From the NCBI RefSeq assembly GCF_014396975.1, contig NZ_CP060719.1, positions 3,392,639 to 3,456,638 of the forward strand: 64,000 nucleotides of DNA, read 5' to 3'. This stretch comes from Thermomonas carbonis (lineage in GTDB: Bacteria; Pseudomonadota; Gammaproteobacteria; Xanthomonadales; Xanthomonadaceae). How positions within the stretch are numbered: position 1 is the first letter of the stretch; every line of letters starts with the position of its first letter. This document shows, one piece after another, positions 1 to 9,231 of the stretch. The notes under the pieces are model-generated. The model ran no database searches and had not been told where the DNA came from. It was given only the letters and a program-made list of their open reading frames with translations. The translations under genes were made by a program, and so were the position numbers.

Positions 1-1
1 G

Positions 2-865
2 CCGTATCGCGAGATCACTGGGCTGGACCTGTTCGACAAGGTGGTCGACATCGACCAGTCGCCGATCGGGCGCACGCCGCGCTCCAACCCGGCGACCTAT
101 ACCGGCCTGTTCACGCCGCTGCGCGAATTGTTCGCGCAGGTCCCGGAATCGCGCGCCCGCGGATACTCGCCGGGCCGCTTCAGCTTCAACGTGCGCGGCG
201 GCCGCTGCGAAGCCTGCCAGGGTGACGGTCTGATCAAGGTCGAGATGCACTTCCTGCCGGACGTGTACGTGCCCTGCGATGTCTGCCAGGGCAAGCGCTA
301 CAACCGCGAGACCCTGGAGATCCACTACAAGGGCCACAGCATCCGCGACGTGCTGGAGATGACCGTCGAGGACGCGCTGGAGCTGTTCGCTCCGGTGCCG
401 AGCATCGCCCGCAAGCTGGAAACGCTGATGGACGTGGGCCTGAGCTACATCAAGCTGGGCCAGAGCGCGACCACGCTGTCCGGCGGCGAAGCACAACGGG
501 TGAAACTGTCGAAGGAACTCAGCCGGCGCGACACCGGCCGCACCCTCTACATCCTCGACGAGCCCACCACCGGCCTGCATTTCCACGACATCGAGCACCT
601 GCTCGCCGTGCTGCATCGCCTGCGCGACGACGGCAACACCGTGGTCGTCATCGAGCACAACCTCGACGTGATCAAGACCGCGGACTGGGTGGTGGATCTC
701 GGCCCGGAGGGTGGCCATCGAGGTGGCCAGATCCTCGCCATCGGCACGCCCGAGACGGTGGCCGCGAATCCCGCATCGCACACCGGCCGCTTCCTTGCGC
801 CCCTGCTGGAAAAGGCAGCAGCACCGGTGCCGACTCCACGCAAGAAAAAGAAGGCCTCGGCATGA
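2..865 (+). CDS. uvrA: UvrABC excinuclease subunit A, C-terminal part (5' end outside window)
   Basis: These are the last 287 residues of UvrA, the ATPase and damage-recognition subunit of nucleotide excision repair; the frame is already open at base 2, so the start lies upstream. A zinc finger is visible as two CxxC pairs (CEAC and CDVC) 19 residues apart. It is followed by the ABC signature [11 protein letters not shown], the Walker B stretch [11 protein letters not shown] and the H-loop region [10 protein letters not shown]. The protein ends in a lysine-rich tail (PRKKKKASA). The TGA overlaps the ATG of the next gene by four bases, suggesting translational coupling. No frame damage is seen. 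Confidence 0.97.
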   Translation, partial: PYREITGLDLFDKVVDIDQSPIGRTPRSNPATYTGLFTPLRELFAQVPESRARGYSPGRFSFNVRGGRCEACQGDGLIKVEMHFLPDVYVPCDVCQGKRYNRETLEIHYKGHSIRDVLEMTVEDALELFAPVPSIARKLETLMDVGLSYIKLGQSATTLSGGEAQRVKLSKELSRRDTGRTLYILDEPTTGLHFHDIEHLLAVLHRLRDDGNTVVVIEHNLDVIKTADWVVDLGPEGGHRGGQILAIGTPETVAANPASHTGRFLAPLLEKAAAPVPTPRKKKKASA

Positions 866-1281
866 ACGGGAGCAGCAAAGGCCAGGTGTACCGCATCCCG
901 ATCGCGCTGCGCTGGAGCGACCTGGATGCGTTCAACCACGTCAACAATGCTCGCTACCTGACCTTCCTGGAGCAGGCGCGCATCGAGTGGTTCGAAACCC
1001 TGGAAGCGCCGTGGATGACAGACGAGGTCGCACCGGTGGTGGCCACCGCCACGATCAACTTCAAGCGTCCGATCGAATACCCGGCGAGCATTGCCGTCGA
1101 GCTGTTCACCGAACGATTGGGCAACACCAGCGTGACCATCGGCCACCGCATCCTGGCCGATGACGGAACCCTGCACGCCGATGGCCACGTGGTGGCGGTG
1201 TGGATCTCGCGCAGCGGCGGTCGGCCAGTGGCGTTGCCAGATGCGGTGCGAAGGGCGTCGGAGTCGCTGCTGCAGGCGTGA
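862..1281 (+). CDS. Hotdog-fold acyl-CoA thioesterase (YbgC/4HBT family)
   Basis: A 139-residue single-domain hotdog protein. Near the N-terminus it has the family signature [16 protein letters not shown], containing the catalytic Asp and the following N-H-V-N-N-A-R-Y-L stretch, and then the FLEQARIEW helix. Members hydrolyse short- or medium-chain acyl-CoA or acyl-carrier thioesters in the cytoplasm; the substrate cannot be read from sequence. The start codon overlaps the uvrA stop (ATGA), so the two are probably cotranscribed, although no functional link with DNA repair is evident. Length is normal for the family. Confidence 0.85.
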   Translation: MNGSSKGQVYRIPIALRWSDLDAFNHVNNARYLTFLEQARIEWFETLEAPWMTDEVAPVVATATINFKRPIEYPASIAVELFTERLGNTSVTIGHRILADDGTLHADGHVVAVWISRSGGRPVALPDAVRRASESLLQA

Positions 1282-1291
1282 CGCCGCGGAC

Positions 1292-1723
1292 TCACGTCGC
1301 CGGCTTGCGCACCTGGAACTCGCCGAGCAGCTTGCGGCCATCCTTCAGCGTGAACTCGACCACGACGCGGCTGCCCGGTTTCAAGGGCGCACTGGGCTTC
1401 ATCAACATCAGGTGCAGCCCTCCGGGCTGCAGCACCGCCGCACGGTCCGGGGCGATGCGCAATTCCGGCACTTCACGCATGCGGTTGACCCCATCGACCC
1501 GCTTCGACTCGTGCAGTTCCACGCTGGCATAAGCCGGGCTGCTGGCGGACACGATGGTCGCCGGCATCGCACAATTGTTGTCGATGCGACCGAAGCCGGC
1601 TTGCATCGGCATGCCGCCGGGCAGCAGGCGGATCCAACCGTCCTTCACCTGTGGCGTGCAGTCGCGCGCGACGGCGGAAAACGGCAGCAGGAGGGCGGCG
1701 AGCAGCCATGCGTGCTTGGTCAT
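1292..1723 (-). CDS. Periplasmic copper chaperone PCu(A)C
   Basis: A 143-residue exported protein. The start at 1723 (MTKHAWLLAALLLPFSAVA) gives a clean signal peptide; an upstream in-frame Met would put charged residues before it. The mature part carries the PCu(A)C copper ligands in order: a His in VELHES, a Met in VNRMREV, then the HLMLM motif. Proteins of this family bind Cu(I) in the periplasm and deliver it to the CuA or CuB centre of cytochrome oxidases. It faces the thioesterase convergently with a 10-bp gap and no cox genes are near. Confidence 0.85.
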   Translation of the reverse strand: MTKHAWLLAALLLPFSAVARDCTPQVKDGWIRLLPGGMPMQAGFGRIDNNCAMPATIVSASSPAYASVELHESKRVDGVNRMREVPELRIAPDRAAVLQPGGLHLMLMKPSAPLKPGSRVVVEFTLKDGRKLLGEFQVRKPAT

Positions 1724-1770
1724 GCGCCTATGATACCGGCACACGCCCATCGCCTTGCCCGGGAGCCCGC

Positions 1771-2528
1771 ATGCCACTGATCGAAACCAGCATCCATGGC
1801 GACATCCATGAACTCCGCCTCGCGCGCGCTCCGGTCAATGCGCTGAATCCGGAACTGTGCGAGGCCTTGACGCAAGCGCTTGCCGATGCGGTCGAGGCGG
1901 GTGCGCAGGGCGTCGTCCTTGCGGGTGGACCCAAGGTGTTCTCTGCCGGGCTGGACGTGCCTTACCTGCTCTCGCTCGGCGACGACCAGGACGCGCTGCT
2001 GCGCTCATGGACGGTGTTCTTCGGCGCGGCACGCGCACTGGTCGCATGCCCGGTGCCGGTGGTCGCCGCATTGGCCGGGCACTCGCCCGCCGGGGCTGCG
2101 TGCTGGCCCTGTGCTGCGACTACCGGATCATGGCCGAAGGACCGTATCGCATCGGCCTCAACGAAACCCAGGTTGGACTGGTCGCACCGGAAGGGATCCA
2201 GTCGCTGCTGGCGCGGATGGTCGGGCCGCATCGTGCGGAACGATTGCTGGTAGCCGGCGAGATGGTGGATTCCAGCGAGGCCCTGCGCATCGGCCTGGTG
2301 GACGAACTCACCGGCATCGACGACGTCGCCACCCGCGCCCGGGTCTGGCTGGAAGCCCTGCTGCAATTGCCGCGCGTACCGATGCTGCGAACCCGCGCGA
2401 TCGCCCGCGCCGCGGTGATCGATTGTTTGCGCGCCGAACGCATCGAGTTGTCGAAGTTCGTGGCCGGCTGGATGGAACCGGACACCCAGGCCGCGCTGCG
2501 GGCGATGCTGGCGCGCATCGGGAAATAA
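1771..2528 (+). CDS. Enoyl-CoA hydratase/isomerase family protein, frameshifted in this sequence
   Basis: A crotonase-fold protein of about 252 residues read in two frames. The first part starts at ATG 1771 and runs MPLIETSIHGDIHELRLARA through FSAGLDVPYLLSL to GHSPAG. The second part resumes with VLALCCDYRIMAEGPYRIGLNETQVGL to the stop at 2528. The break lies at the GGGG run 2092-2095; adding one G restores GHSPAGG followed by CVLALCCDYR. The usual oxyanion-hole regions are present. Whether it is a hydratase or a delta3,delta2-isomerase is unclear. The single-base loss matches several others in the window, so I read it as a consensus error. Confidence 0.8.
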
Positions 2529-2535
2529 CGAGGGC

Positions 2536-2557
2536 GGAGGCGTCAGCACGCCTCCTT
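2536..2557 (+). terminator. Hairpin between convergent crotonase and sseA genes
   Basis: Perfect 8-bp stem GGAGGCGT/ACGCCTCC (2536-2543 and 2548-2555) with loop CAGC, followed by TT only. It lies between convergent stop codons at 2528 and 2562. The T tract is short, so strength is uncertain. Confidence 0.45.
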
Positions 2558-2561
2558 CGGC

Positions 2562-3410
2562 TCAAGGCCCGGTCGCCACCGGACGCGACGGGTCCTGGAT
2601 CCAGCCGCTCCACGACCCGGTGAACAGTTTCGCGCCCTTCAACCCGGCACGTTCCATCGCCAGGATATTGTGGCAGGCGGTCACGCCCGAGCCGCACATC
2701 AGCACAGTCGCGGCCGGATCGCGGCCGCCCAGCAGCGCGCGGAATTCGTCGGCCAGCTGCATCGGCGACTTGAAGCGGCCATCCGTCAGGTTGCTGGCGA
2801 AAGGACGGTTGATCGCGCCCGGCACGTGGCCCGCGACCCGGTCGATCGGTTCTTCCTCGCCGCGGAAGCGCGCCGGTGCGCGGGCATCGACCAGCAGGCC
2901 GCTCTCGAAGAGATGCGACTCGACCTGGTCGGCATCCAGCAATCGGCTGCGGTCGAAATCCGCGGCTTCGTAACGACTGGGTGGCCGCTGGAACGGCGAA
3001 CTCGCAACCGGCAGGCCCATCGCAGTCCACCGCGCCCAGCCGCCATCGAGTACCGCCACCTTTTCATGACCCAGCAGCCGCAGCAGGAACCACAGCCGGG
3101 CCGCATAGGCACCGTCGCCATCGTCGTAGGCGATGACCTGCGAATGCGCGTCGATGCCCCAGCTGCGCAGTTTGGCGACGAGGACTTCGGCCTGCGGCCA
3201 CGGATGGCGGCCTTCGCCGTGCGGCCCCATGTCCGACAGGTCACGTTCCAGATGTGCGTAAGCGGCCCCGGGCAGGTGCGAGCGCAGGTAGGCCTGTTCA
3301 CCCACGTTGGGGTCGAGCAGCGAGAAGCGGCAGTCCAGCACCACCAGGTCGGGGCGGCCAAGCGCCACCGCCAGGGTTTCGGCTTGTACCAGGGTCGTCC
3401 ATCCGGCCAT
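2562..3410 (-). CDS. sseA: 3-mercaptopyruvate sulfurtransferase (two-domain rhodanese)
   Basis: A 282-residue protein with two rhodanese domains; only the C-terminal one is catalytic. The active-site loop CGSGVTA (Cys about residue 239) is the SseA-type signature, distinct from the CRKGVTA type of thiosulfate sulfurtransferases, and length and position match E. coli SseA. It transfers sulfur from 3-mercaptopyruvate, or thiosulfate, to thiol or cyanide acceptors in the cytoplasm. The ATG at 3410 would form a TGATG junction with the upstream NUDIX gene if a one-base deletion in that gene is corrected. Confidence 0.93.
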   Translation of the reverse strand: MAGWTTLVQAETLAVALGRPDLVVLDCRFSLLDPNVGEQAYLRSHLPGAAYAHLERDLSDMGPHGEGRHPWPQAEVLVAKLRSWGIDAHSQVIAYDDGDGAYAARLWFLLRLLGHEKVAVLDGGWARWTAMGLPVASSPFQRPPSRYEAADFDRSRLLDADQVESHLFESGLLVDARAPARFRGEEEPIDRVAGHVPGAINRPFASNLTDGRFKSPMQLADEFRALLGGRDPAATVLMCGSGVTACHNILAMERAGLKGAKLFTGSWSGWIQDPSRPVATGP

Positions 3411-4035
3411 CAGGTTCTCCCGGGGGCGCGGGCGCCAGGCGCTCGCGGAGGTTGAACAGGATCGAGGCGGTCACACCCCAGATCCGTTGCGGTTGGTAGC
3501 GGTATTGGAACACGTGGCGCGCCCGTCCGCCGAAATGCAGGGTGATCCGTTCCAGCTGATCAGGATCCAGCAGCCAGTCCAGTGGCACTTCGAAAACCTC
3601 GGCCACTTCCGATGGATCGGGTTTCGGCACGAAGTCCGGCGCGACCAGCACCAAGGCAGGTTGCACGCGGAAGCCGGTGATGGTCAGCAATGGATCCAGG
3701 TAACCCAGCGGCTCTGCCTGCGCGGCATGCAGGCCCACTTCCTCGGCGGCCTCGCGCAGGGCGGCATCGAGCGGCGTTGCATCGCCAGGCTCCATCCGTC
3801 CACCTGGAAAACTGACCTGACCGCCATGCTGCCGGAGCGCCTCGTTGCGACGCGTCAGCAGGACGCTGGCCCCTTCATCGCGCGGGATCACGCCAACCAG
3901 TACCGCGGCCCCCTGCGGTTCGCCCGGCGACAACAAGCCATCGAGCTCGAACAGATTCCAAGGATCGCCGACGGGGGGCGACGCAAGCGGATGCAGGGCA
4001 CCACGCAGCCGCGCCGCGAGCGCCTCGGCGTTCAT
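3298..4035 (-). CDS. NUDIX hydrolase, CoA pyrophosphatase type
   Basis: The gene starts at ATG 4035, which overlaps the stop of the upstream DUF1289 gene. It carries the CoA-NUDIX signature LLTRRNEALRQHGGQVSFPGG directly before the NUDIX box (GGRMEPGD, then LREAAEEVGL). Such enzymes split CoA and its derivatives to 4'-phosphopantetheine and 3',5'-ADP. As written, the frame runs 113 bases into sseA and ends in an atypical Pro/Gly-rich tail. Adding one G to the GGGGG run at 3422-3426 would end the protein as APAPPGRT with a TGA overlapping the sseA ATG (end about 3410). That is probably the true 3' end. Confidence 0.85.
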   Translation of the reverse strand: MNAEALAARLRGALHPLASPPVGDPWNLFELDGLLSPGEPQGAAVLVGVIPRDEGASVLLTRRNEALRQHGGQVSFPGGRMEPGDATPLDAALREAAEEVGLHAAQAEPLGYLDPLLTITGFRVQPALVLVAPDFVPKPDPSEVAEVFEVPLDWLLDPDQLERITLHFGGRARHVFQYRYQPQRIWGVTASILFNLRERLAPAPPGEPDGRMDDPGTSRNPGGGAWPPRPGGAGLPLLAARPQRG

Positions 4036-4223
4036 GTCGCTTCGCGCGTCAGGGCGCGCCGCGGAAGCACCTCGTCCATCATCCGCAGGCGCGCGTCGTC
4101 GTTCATCATCGGCCATGCCGCGATCTCGTTGCCCGTGCGATGACATCCGGTGCACAGACCTTCGTCATCGATCAAGCAAACGCCGATGCAGGGACTGAGG
4201 ACGGCACGGTACTGGAACGTCAT
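4032..4223 (-). CDS. DUF1289 small cysteine-rich protein
   Basis: A 63-residue protein starting MTFQYRAVLSPCIGVCLI. It has four cysteines in the DUF1289 pattern, SPCIGVC followed by GLCTGCHRT, and then EIAAW. This arrangement suggests metal or Fe-S binding, but the function is not established. The ATG at 4223 gives the usual family start; longer in-frame extensions upstream are arginine- and serine-rich and not protein-like. Its TGA overlaps the NUDIX ATG by four bases, placing it first in a DUF1289-NUDIX-sseA operon. Confidence 0.85.
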   Translation of the reverse strand: MTFQYRAVLSPCIGVCLIDDEGLCTGCHRTGNEIAAWPMMNDDARLRMMDEVLPRRALTREAT

Positions 4224-4320
4224 GGGATCCGGGTCCTGGCAAGGCGCTGGCGCTGTCAATCCCTCTGAAACGCGATGCGCCGGCAGGACCGGCGCATCGG
4301 GGAGAGCCTGGTGCGGTCGA

Positions 4321-5040
4321 TTACTTGACGCTGCCCAGCTCGACCTGGATGGCGATCGCCTGCTGCGCGAACTGCTGGTTCTGGTCGCCAGTGCCCTTGC
4401 CCGGCGGCACAACCACTTCCCACACCGCGCCCTGCTGCATCAACGGCAGGGTTTCCTTCAGCGCCGGGATCGGGGCATCGGAGACCTTGAACGCAGCCGG
4501 TGTCTGCACGCCGCTGAGCGGCACGCCGACTGCGGCGAGGAAGCTGCGGAAGCCGATCTGCACCTGGCTGTTGGCGGTCGCCTTGGCACCGGTGCCCGGC
4601 TTGGCGATGCGGTACATGATGCCGCTCGGCAGCGTGACCACGCCTTCCTGCGTCTTGTACTGGGTGACGAAGTTGGCGGACTGCGCCTTGTTGTCGTCCA
4701 GCGCCTTGCGGAACTGCGCTTCCATCTTCTGCTGCACGCGCTGCTGGAAGCCGGAATAAGCCGCACCCAACTGCTGTTCGGTGTAGGCCGGGGTTTTCTT
4801 GCCATAGGCATCCTGCAGGCCGCGGATCACGGTGGCGATGTCGACCGGCTCACCGGAGTTCTGCAGGTCCTGGCCCAGCGACCAGCCGAAGGCATAGCTG
4901 GCGTGGGTCTTGTCGACCACCGGGGCGGCGGCGGGCTTGGCCGCAGGGGTGGCCGGAGTGGCCGGCTTGGTCTGAGCGGTGGCGATGCCGGCGGTCAGGG
5001 TCAGGGCCGCCAGGCTGGCAGCAAGCACATGCAACTTCAT
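4321..5040 (-). CDS. FKBP-type peptidyl-prolyl isomerase-like exported protein
   Basis: A 239-residue protein with a signal peptide (MKLHVLAASLAALTLTAG, cut near ATA-QT) and a Pro/Ala/Thr linker. A Mip/FkpA-like helical N-terminal domain follows (YAFGWSLGQDL, then GAAYSGFQQRVQQKM). The C-terminal FKBP fold ends in LPLMQQGAVWEVVVPPGKG. The first half of the FKBP domain is divergent: where active members have Y-x-G-x-L-x-D-G-x-x-F-D, this protein has FRSFLAAVGVPLSGVQ. The catalytic pocket may therefore be lost while the dimerisation/chaperone part is kept. It probably acts in the periplasm. Confidence 0.8.
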   Translation of the reverse strand: MKLHVLAASLAALTLTAGIATAQTKPATPATPAAKPAAAPVVDKTHASYAFGWSLGQDLQNSGEPVDIATVIRGLQDAYGKKTPAYTEQQLGAAYSGFQQRVQQKMEAQFRKALDDNKAQSANFVTQYKTQEGVVTLPSGIMYRIAKPGTGAKATANSQVQIGFRSFLAAVGVPLSGVQTPAAFKVSDAPIPALKETLPLMQQGAVWEVVVPPGKGTGDQNQQFAQQAIAIQVELGSVK

Positions 5041-5254
5041 CCACAACCTCGTCGTTTGTATGGTGCCGCCGAAGGGCGGTACCGGGCTCCGGCACACGGC
5101 CGGAAGGATTGTCTGGCGCCGGTCGAACTGCCCCGGCATGACACGCTAGGATACCGGCCATGGCACTTAACCGCCACTGAGGCCAGCCAATCCGACACCC
5201 TTGCGTGGCGGAAGTTCCGGCCCGCCCTTTCCCATTCATGTTTCGAGGGACCGC

Positions 5255-6037
<783 letters not shown>

Positions 6038-6045
6038 GCGTTGCC

Positions 6046-6125
6046 GTGATCCCGGCGAACACCGGGATCACGCCTCTTCGAGGATCCGTGAAAGCAAGCT
6101 GGATCCCGGCGTTCGCCGGGATGAC
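6046..6125. repeat. Pair of inverted REP-like palindromes (BIME-like)
   Basis: Two copies of an ATCCCGGC(N)GCCGGGAT-type palindrome, at 6046-6071 and 6101-6125, lie in opposite orientation (GTGATCCCGGCG then CGCCGGGATGAC). The same sequence pair occurs at 17537-17619. These are dispersed extragenic palindromes; here they fill the space between the enoyl-CoA hydratase and the CxxC protein. Confidence 0.75.
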
Positions 6126-6138
6126 GAGCAGGAGCGAC

Positions 6139-6513
6139 ATGTCCGTTTCGACCCACTGCGCATCATGCCCCTGCACGCACCCGGACCCGGTACATGCCGT
6201 GCTGGCCGCTTTGATCGCTGACGACCTCGACGCCGCGCTGCAACTCGGCTTGCTGGATGCGCAGCCCTGCCCCGGCTGCGACGGCGGTTGCAATGCGCGA
6301 TTGATCGAAGCACGCGACGCCCGCCTTGTCGCGCTGGCCGCACGCGAACGTCATCGCGCACGCGATGCCCGCCTGCAACGACGCAAGGCCGAACGCCAAG
6401 CGGCACGCGCGCCGGCAGCGACCATCGCCAGTGCCGCGCCTGCCCTGCCCAGCGCAGCCGCGGATGCCTTGGCGCGCGCACTGGCGAAAGCGCGCGAACG
6501 GACATCGCGATGA
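6139..6513 (+). CDS. Small CxxC-rich protein coupled to nth
   Basis: A 124-residue protein of unknown function. The N-terminal half has clustered cysteines: CASCPC at residues 7-12 and CPGCDGGC near residue 46. Between them lies a helix (VHAVLAALIADDLDAALQLGLLD). The C-terminal half is Arg/Ala-rich and helical (ARERHRARDARLQRRKAERQAARA). Composition suggests a metal- or Fe-S-binding module with a basic, possibly nucleic-acid-binding tail. Its stop overlaps the nth ATG by four bases, so it is probably cotranslated with endonuclease III. I know of no assigned function. Confidence 0.7.
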   Translation: MSVSTHCASCPCTHPDPVHAVLAALIADDLDAALQLGLLDAQPCPGCDGGCNARLIEARDARLVALAARERHRARDARLQRRKAERQAARAPAATIASAAPALPSAAADALARALAKARERTSR

Positions 6514-7202
6514 CGACCAGGCAACGCGCGGCGCGCGGCAGCAAACTGCGCCCCGGTGAAATCACCGAACTGTTCGAGCGCCTGCAGGCGCTGGATCCCG
6601 CGCCGACCACCGAACTCGACTACACCACGCCGTTCGAGTTGCTGGTCGCGGTGGTGCTGTCCGCGCAGGCCACCGACGTCGGCGTGAACAAGGCCACGCG
6701 CAAGCTGTATCCGGTGGCGAATACGCCGGCAGCGATCCTGTCGCTCGGCGAGGAAACGCTGAAGGGCTACATCAGCACCATCGGCCTGTTCAACGCCAAG
6801 GCCGCGAACCTGATCGCGCTTTGCCGGCTGTTGCTGGAACGCCACGACGGCGAAGTCCCGCGCACGCGCGAAGCGCTGGAGGCGCTGCCCGGCGTGGGTC
6901 GCAAGACCGCGAACGTGGTGCTCAATACCGCGTTCGGCGAACCGACCATTGCCGTCGATACGCACATCTTCCGCGTCTCCAACCGCACCGGGCTTGCGCC
7001 GGGCAAGGACGTGCGCACGGTCGAGGACAAGCTGGTCCGGCTGGTCCCCGACGCCTTCAAGCGCGATGCCCATCACTGGCTGATCCTGCACGGGCGCTAT
7101 ACCTGCAAGGCACGCACGCCGGACTGCGCGCACTGCGTCCTCCATGACCTCTGCCGCTGGCCGGAGAAAACCGCATTGGCAGGGCCGGTGCTGCTGCCCT
7201 GA
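6510..7202 (+). CDS. nth: Endonuclease III (DNA glycosylase/AP lyase)
   Basis: A 230-residue base-excision repair enzyme that removes oxidised pyrimidines and cleaves abasic sites. The helix-hairpin-helix LPGVGRKTANVV carries the catalytic Lys, and VDTHIFRVSNR carries the catalytic Asp. The C-terminus has the 4Fe-4S ligand pattern C-x6-C-x2-C-x5-C (CKARTPDCAHCVLHDLC). The start at 6510 overlaps the upstream stop (ATGA). A strong intrinsic terminator follows the stop by a few bases. Confidence 0.97.
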   Translation: MTTRQRAARGSKLRPGEITELFERLQALDPAPTTELDYTTPFELLVAVVLSAQATDVGVNKATRKLYPVANTPAAILSLGEETLKGYISTIGLFNAKAANLIALCRLLLERHDGEVPRTREALEALPGVGRKTANVVLNTAFGEPTIAVDTHIFRVSNRTGLAPGKDVRTVEDKLVRLVPDAFKRDAHHWLILHGRYTCKARTPDCAHCVLHDLCRWPEKTALAGPVLLP

Positions 7203-7205
7203 AAA

Positions 7206-7233
7206 GGAAAGCCCCGCACGGGGCGGGGCTTTA
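7206..7233 (+). terminator. Intrinsic terminator after nth, probably bidirectional
   Basis: Stem AAAGCCCCGC (7208-7217) pairs perfectly with GCGGGGCTTT (7223-7232) around a 5-nt loop. The A-rich left side and T-rich right side make it usable from both strands, serving nth and the convergent gene ending at 7255. Confidence 0.85.
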
Positions 7234-7254
7234 CGCAAACACCAAGGCCGTCCT

Positions 7255-7956
7255 TCAACGCCCGGCGTACGCCACGCGCTCAAGTCGAACGGCCGGATCC
7301 AGTGCCAGCACCGTGTCGCGTCCGAACGCCTGCGCGTCGGGTCCGGTCCATGCGCAAGCCTGCTTGTTCGAGGAAGACACGAAACACACCGGCATCAGCA
7401 AGCGACCCGCCTGCGGCTCGCCATTGACTCGTTCGGGGCGGAAGGTCCAGTCCCGCGCGGCGGCCATTGCGGCATTGGCCATGGCCAGATTGACGCCGCC
7501 GACCGTGTCGTGCACGTCGACCGCACGCACCCGCCCCTGCGCGTCCATGTCGATTTGAAGGACGATCACGCCCTGCTGGCCACGCACTTGCGCGGCAACT
7601 GGAAACGCAGGCTTGCGCAAGCTGTCCGGTGCCGGGCCTGCGGTTGCCGACAACACCTGCGCACTGTCGGTGCCTTCGCCCGGGATCGCGGTGACCCGTA
7701 CCCAGGTAGTCGTGCGTATCGGGGTGCCGTCGCGTTGCGCGGGCCGGAACACCCAGTCGCGCAACGCTTGCTGCAACTGAGTGGTCGTGGCGTCGGCGGC
7801 ATCGCGCAGCGGGGTCGCCGATAACAGCGCACCACGTTCGTCGAGTTCGACCTGGAAGGTATAGACCTTCGCCTGCTGGGGCTGCCCCGCCGCGGCCGCC
7901 AGCGTGGCCAGCGCCGACATGCCCAGGATCCAACGCGCCCATTGCTTCGTGCTCAT
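7255..7956 (-). CDS. Exported protein with TonB-C-like domain
   Basis: A 233-residue protein starting MSTKQWARWILGM at 7956, preceded by GGAG eight bases upstream. It has an N-terminal signal sequence or anchor ending near LAAAAGQPQQA. The region around residues 115-200 resembles a TonB C-terminal/energy-transducer fold, with KPAFPVAAQVRGQQGVIVLQ and the repeated pattern ARDWTFRPERVNGEPQ. An earlier stretch, LRDWVFRPAQRDGTPI, looks like a duplicated half. No proline-rich linker typical of TonB is present, so it may be a TonB-domain protein that does not energise a receptor. Confidence 0.65.
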   Translation of the reverse strand: MSTKQWARWILGMSALATLAAAAGQPQQAKVYTFQVELDERGALLSATPLRDAADATTTQLQQALRDWVFRPAQRDGTPIRTTTWVRVTAIPGEGTDSAQVLSATAGPAPDSLRKPAFPVAAQVRGQQGVIVLQIDMDAQGRVRAVDVHDTVGGVNLAMANAAMAAARDWTFRPERVNGEPQAGRLLMPVCFVSSSNKQACAWTGPDAQAFGRDTVLALDPAVRLERVAYAGR

Positions 7957-8136
7957 CGCTTGTCTCCGGCTCAACACATGTTGATGACGCCGCGATGACA
8001 ACGCAGACGGAATCGCTGTAGGTGACAGCCAGATTACAAGGCACGAAAAGCATGACGGATGGTCGGTTTTGTTAGACGAACGGTCGCCGGTGACATCGGC
8101 TTGTCATATCCGCGTGTTCCGCAACGGCGCTTTCGG

Positions 8137-9000
8137 TCAGTGGTGCTCGCCGCTGCGCAACCACTTGGTCAGGATCCACTTCTCGCCCGCGTGCACCGGC
8201 GCGCCCCCATGCAGGGTTTTCGTCATCGGATGGGGGCGGTCGTAGCTGAAGAACACGGCATTGCCGCGGATGGCGGAGACCTCGAAATGCACATCGGGAA
8301 ACACCGTGGCACCGCCGCGCTCGGGCGTATTGAGGTACATGACCAGGCTTGCGACGCGCTGCCCTCCACGCGCGAGGGTCTTCGCGCTGCCGGGGCGCGC
8401 GGGATCGAAGTAGTCGTGGTGCGGCTTGTATTCCGCCCCAGGCCCATAGCGCAGTATTTGCAGGCCTTCGCCATTCTCTACCGGCCAGTCCAGCAGAGCC
8501 GCGATGCGACCTTCCACGCGCTGGCACAACGCATCCTGCCCGCGCTGCAGGTAGACGCCCTCGCTGGTACGACCGTCGTTGGGCTCGTCGGCACCAGTGT
8601 CCAGGTTCAGTGTGTCCGATCGCCGCAAGCGCGGACGAGCAAGTTCGATGAACGCTGCGCATTCCTCATCGGACAACAAGCTGCCGAACACCACCACCCG
8701 CGGCAGCAACATGTTGCACAGAACCCGCACATTGCGATCGGGCAGGACAATTTCGCCGGTGTCGTTGTTGCGCACCGGGGACGGCACCGGCAACGAGGTT
8801 GGCAAGCCATGATCCTGCGCATGCCGCTGCAGGTAGTCACGCATCGCATCATCCAGTGCATCCGCGGCGGCGCCCTCCTCCCAACCTTGTTCGATCAGCG
8901 GGCCAAGCATCACCTCGGGATTCGCCCCGGCCTGCGCCTGCAGCAACGCCCATTCCACGAACTCGACGGACAGTCTCCGATGTTCGGATTCGTTCTGCAT
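8137..9000 (-). CDS. 2OG-Fe(II) dioxygenase, prolyl 4-hydroxylase-like
   Basis: A 287-residue soluble protein. The catalytic domain has the iron ligands HHD in EYKPHHDYFDP and a distal His in HGGAPVHAGEKWILTKW, whose Lys fits the 2-oxoglutarate site. Between them lie LVMYLNTPERGGATVFPD and GNAVFFSYD, typical of the P4Hc family. The N-terminal 90 residues are helical and unassigned. The start at 9000 (MQNESEHRRLS) follows a GGGAAAG sequence; further in-frame Mets upstream are less well supported. It should hydroxylate a protein or peptide prolyl residue, but the target is unknown. Confidence 0.85.
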   Translation of the reverse strand: MQNESEHRRLSVEFVEWALLQAQAGANPEVMLGPLIEQGWEEGAAADALDDAMRDYLQRHAQDHGLPTSLPVPSPVRNNDTGEIVLPDRNVRVLCNMLLPRVVVFGSLLSDEECAAFIELARPRLRRSDTLNLDTGADEPNDGRTSEGVYLQRGQDALCQRVEGRIAALLDWPVENGEGLQILRYGPGAEYKPHHDYFDPARPGSAKTLARGGQRVASLVMYLNTPERGGATVFPDVHFEVSAIRGNAVFFSYDRPHPMTKTLHGGAPVHAGEKWILTKWLRSGEHH

Positions 9001-9231
9001 GTGTCTACTTTCCCAGAAGTGCATGACAACCAAGTTCGCAACGCCAATCGTGACAGGCATGTGTCAACGCGACACGTTCAACTCCAGAACTGAAAAGAAA
9101 CCGCAATACAACATTCCTACTCTGGCGCCAGATTCACGCGACGGGGTGCAAGTCTGCGTGGGTGCGCTGCATGCAAGAGCGGACACCACCCAGTTGCACT
9201 CCGGCCTTCCCAATGCCCGGAGATTCGAGTC

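Noticed and set aside
7984..8001. Pho-box-like sequence (minus strand TTGTCAT-CGCG-GCGTCAT) upstream of the TonB-C-like gene
   Set aside because: The second half-site matches only five of seven positions and no -10 lies at the expected distance; the gene has no phosphate role that I can see.
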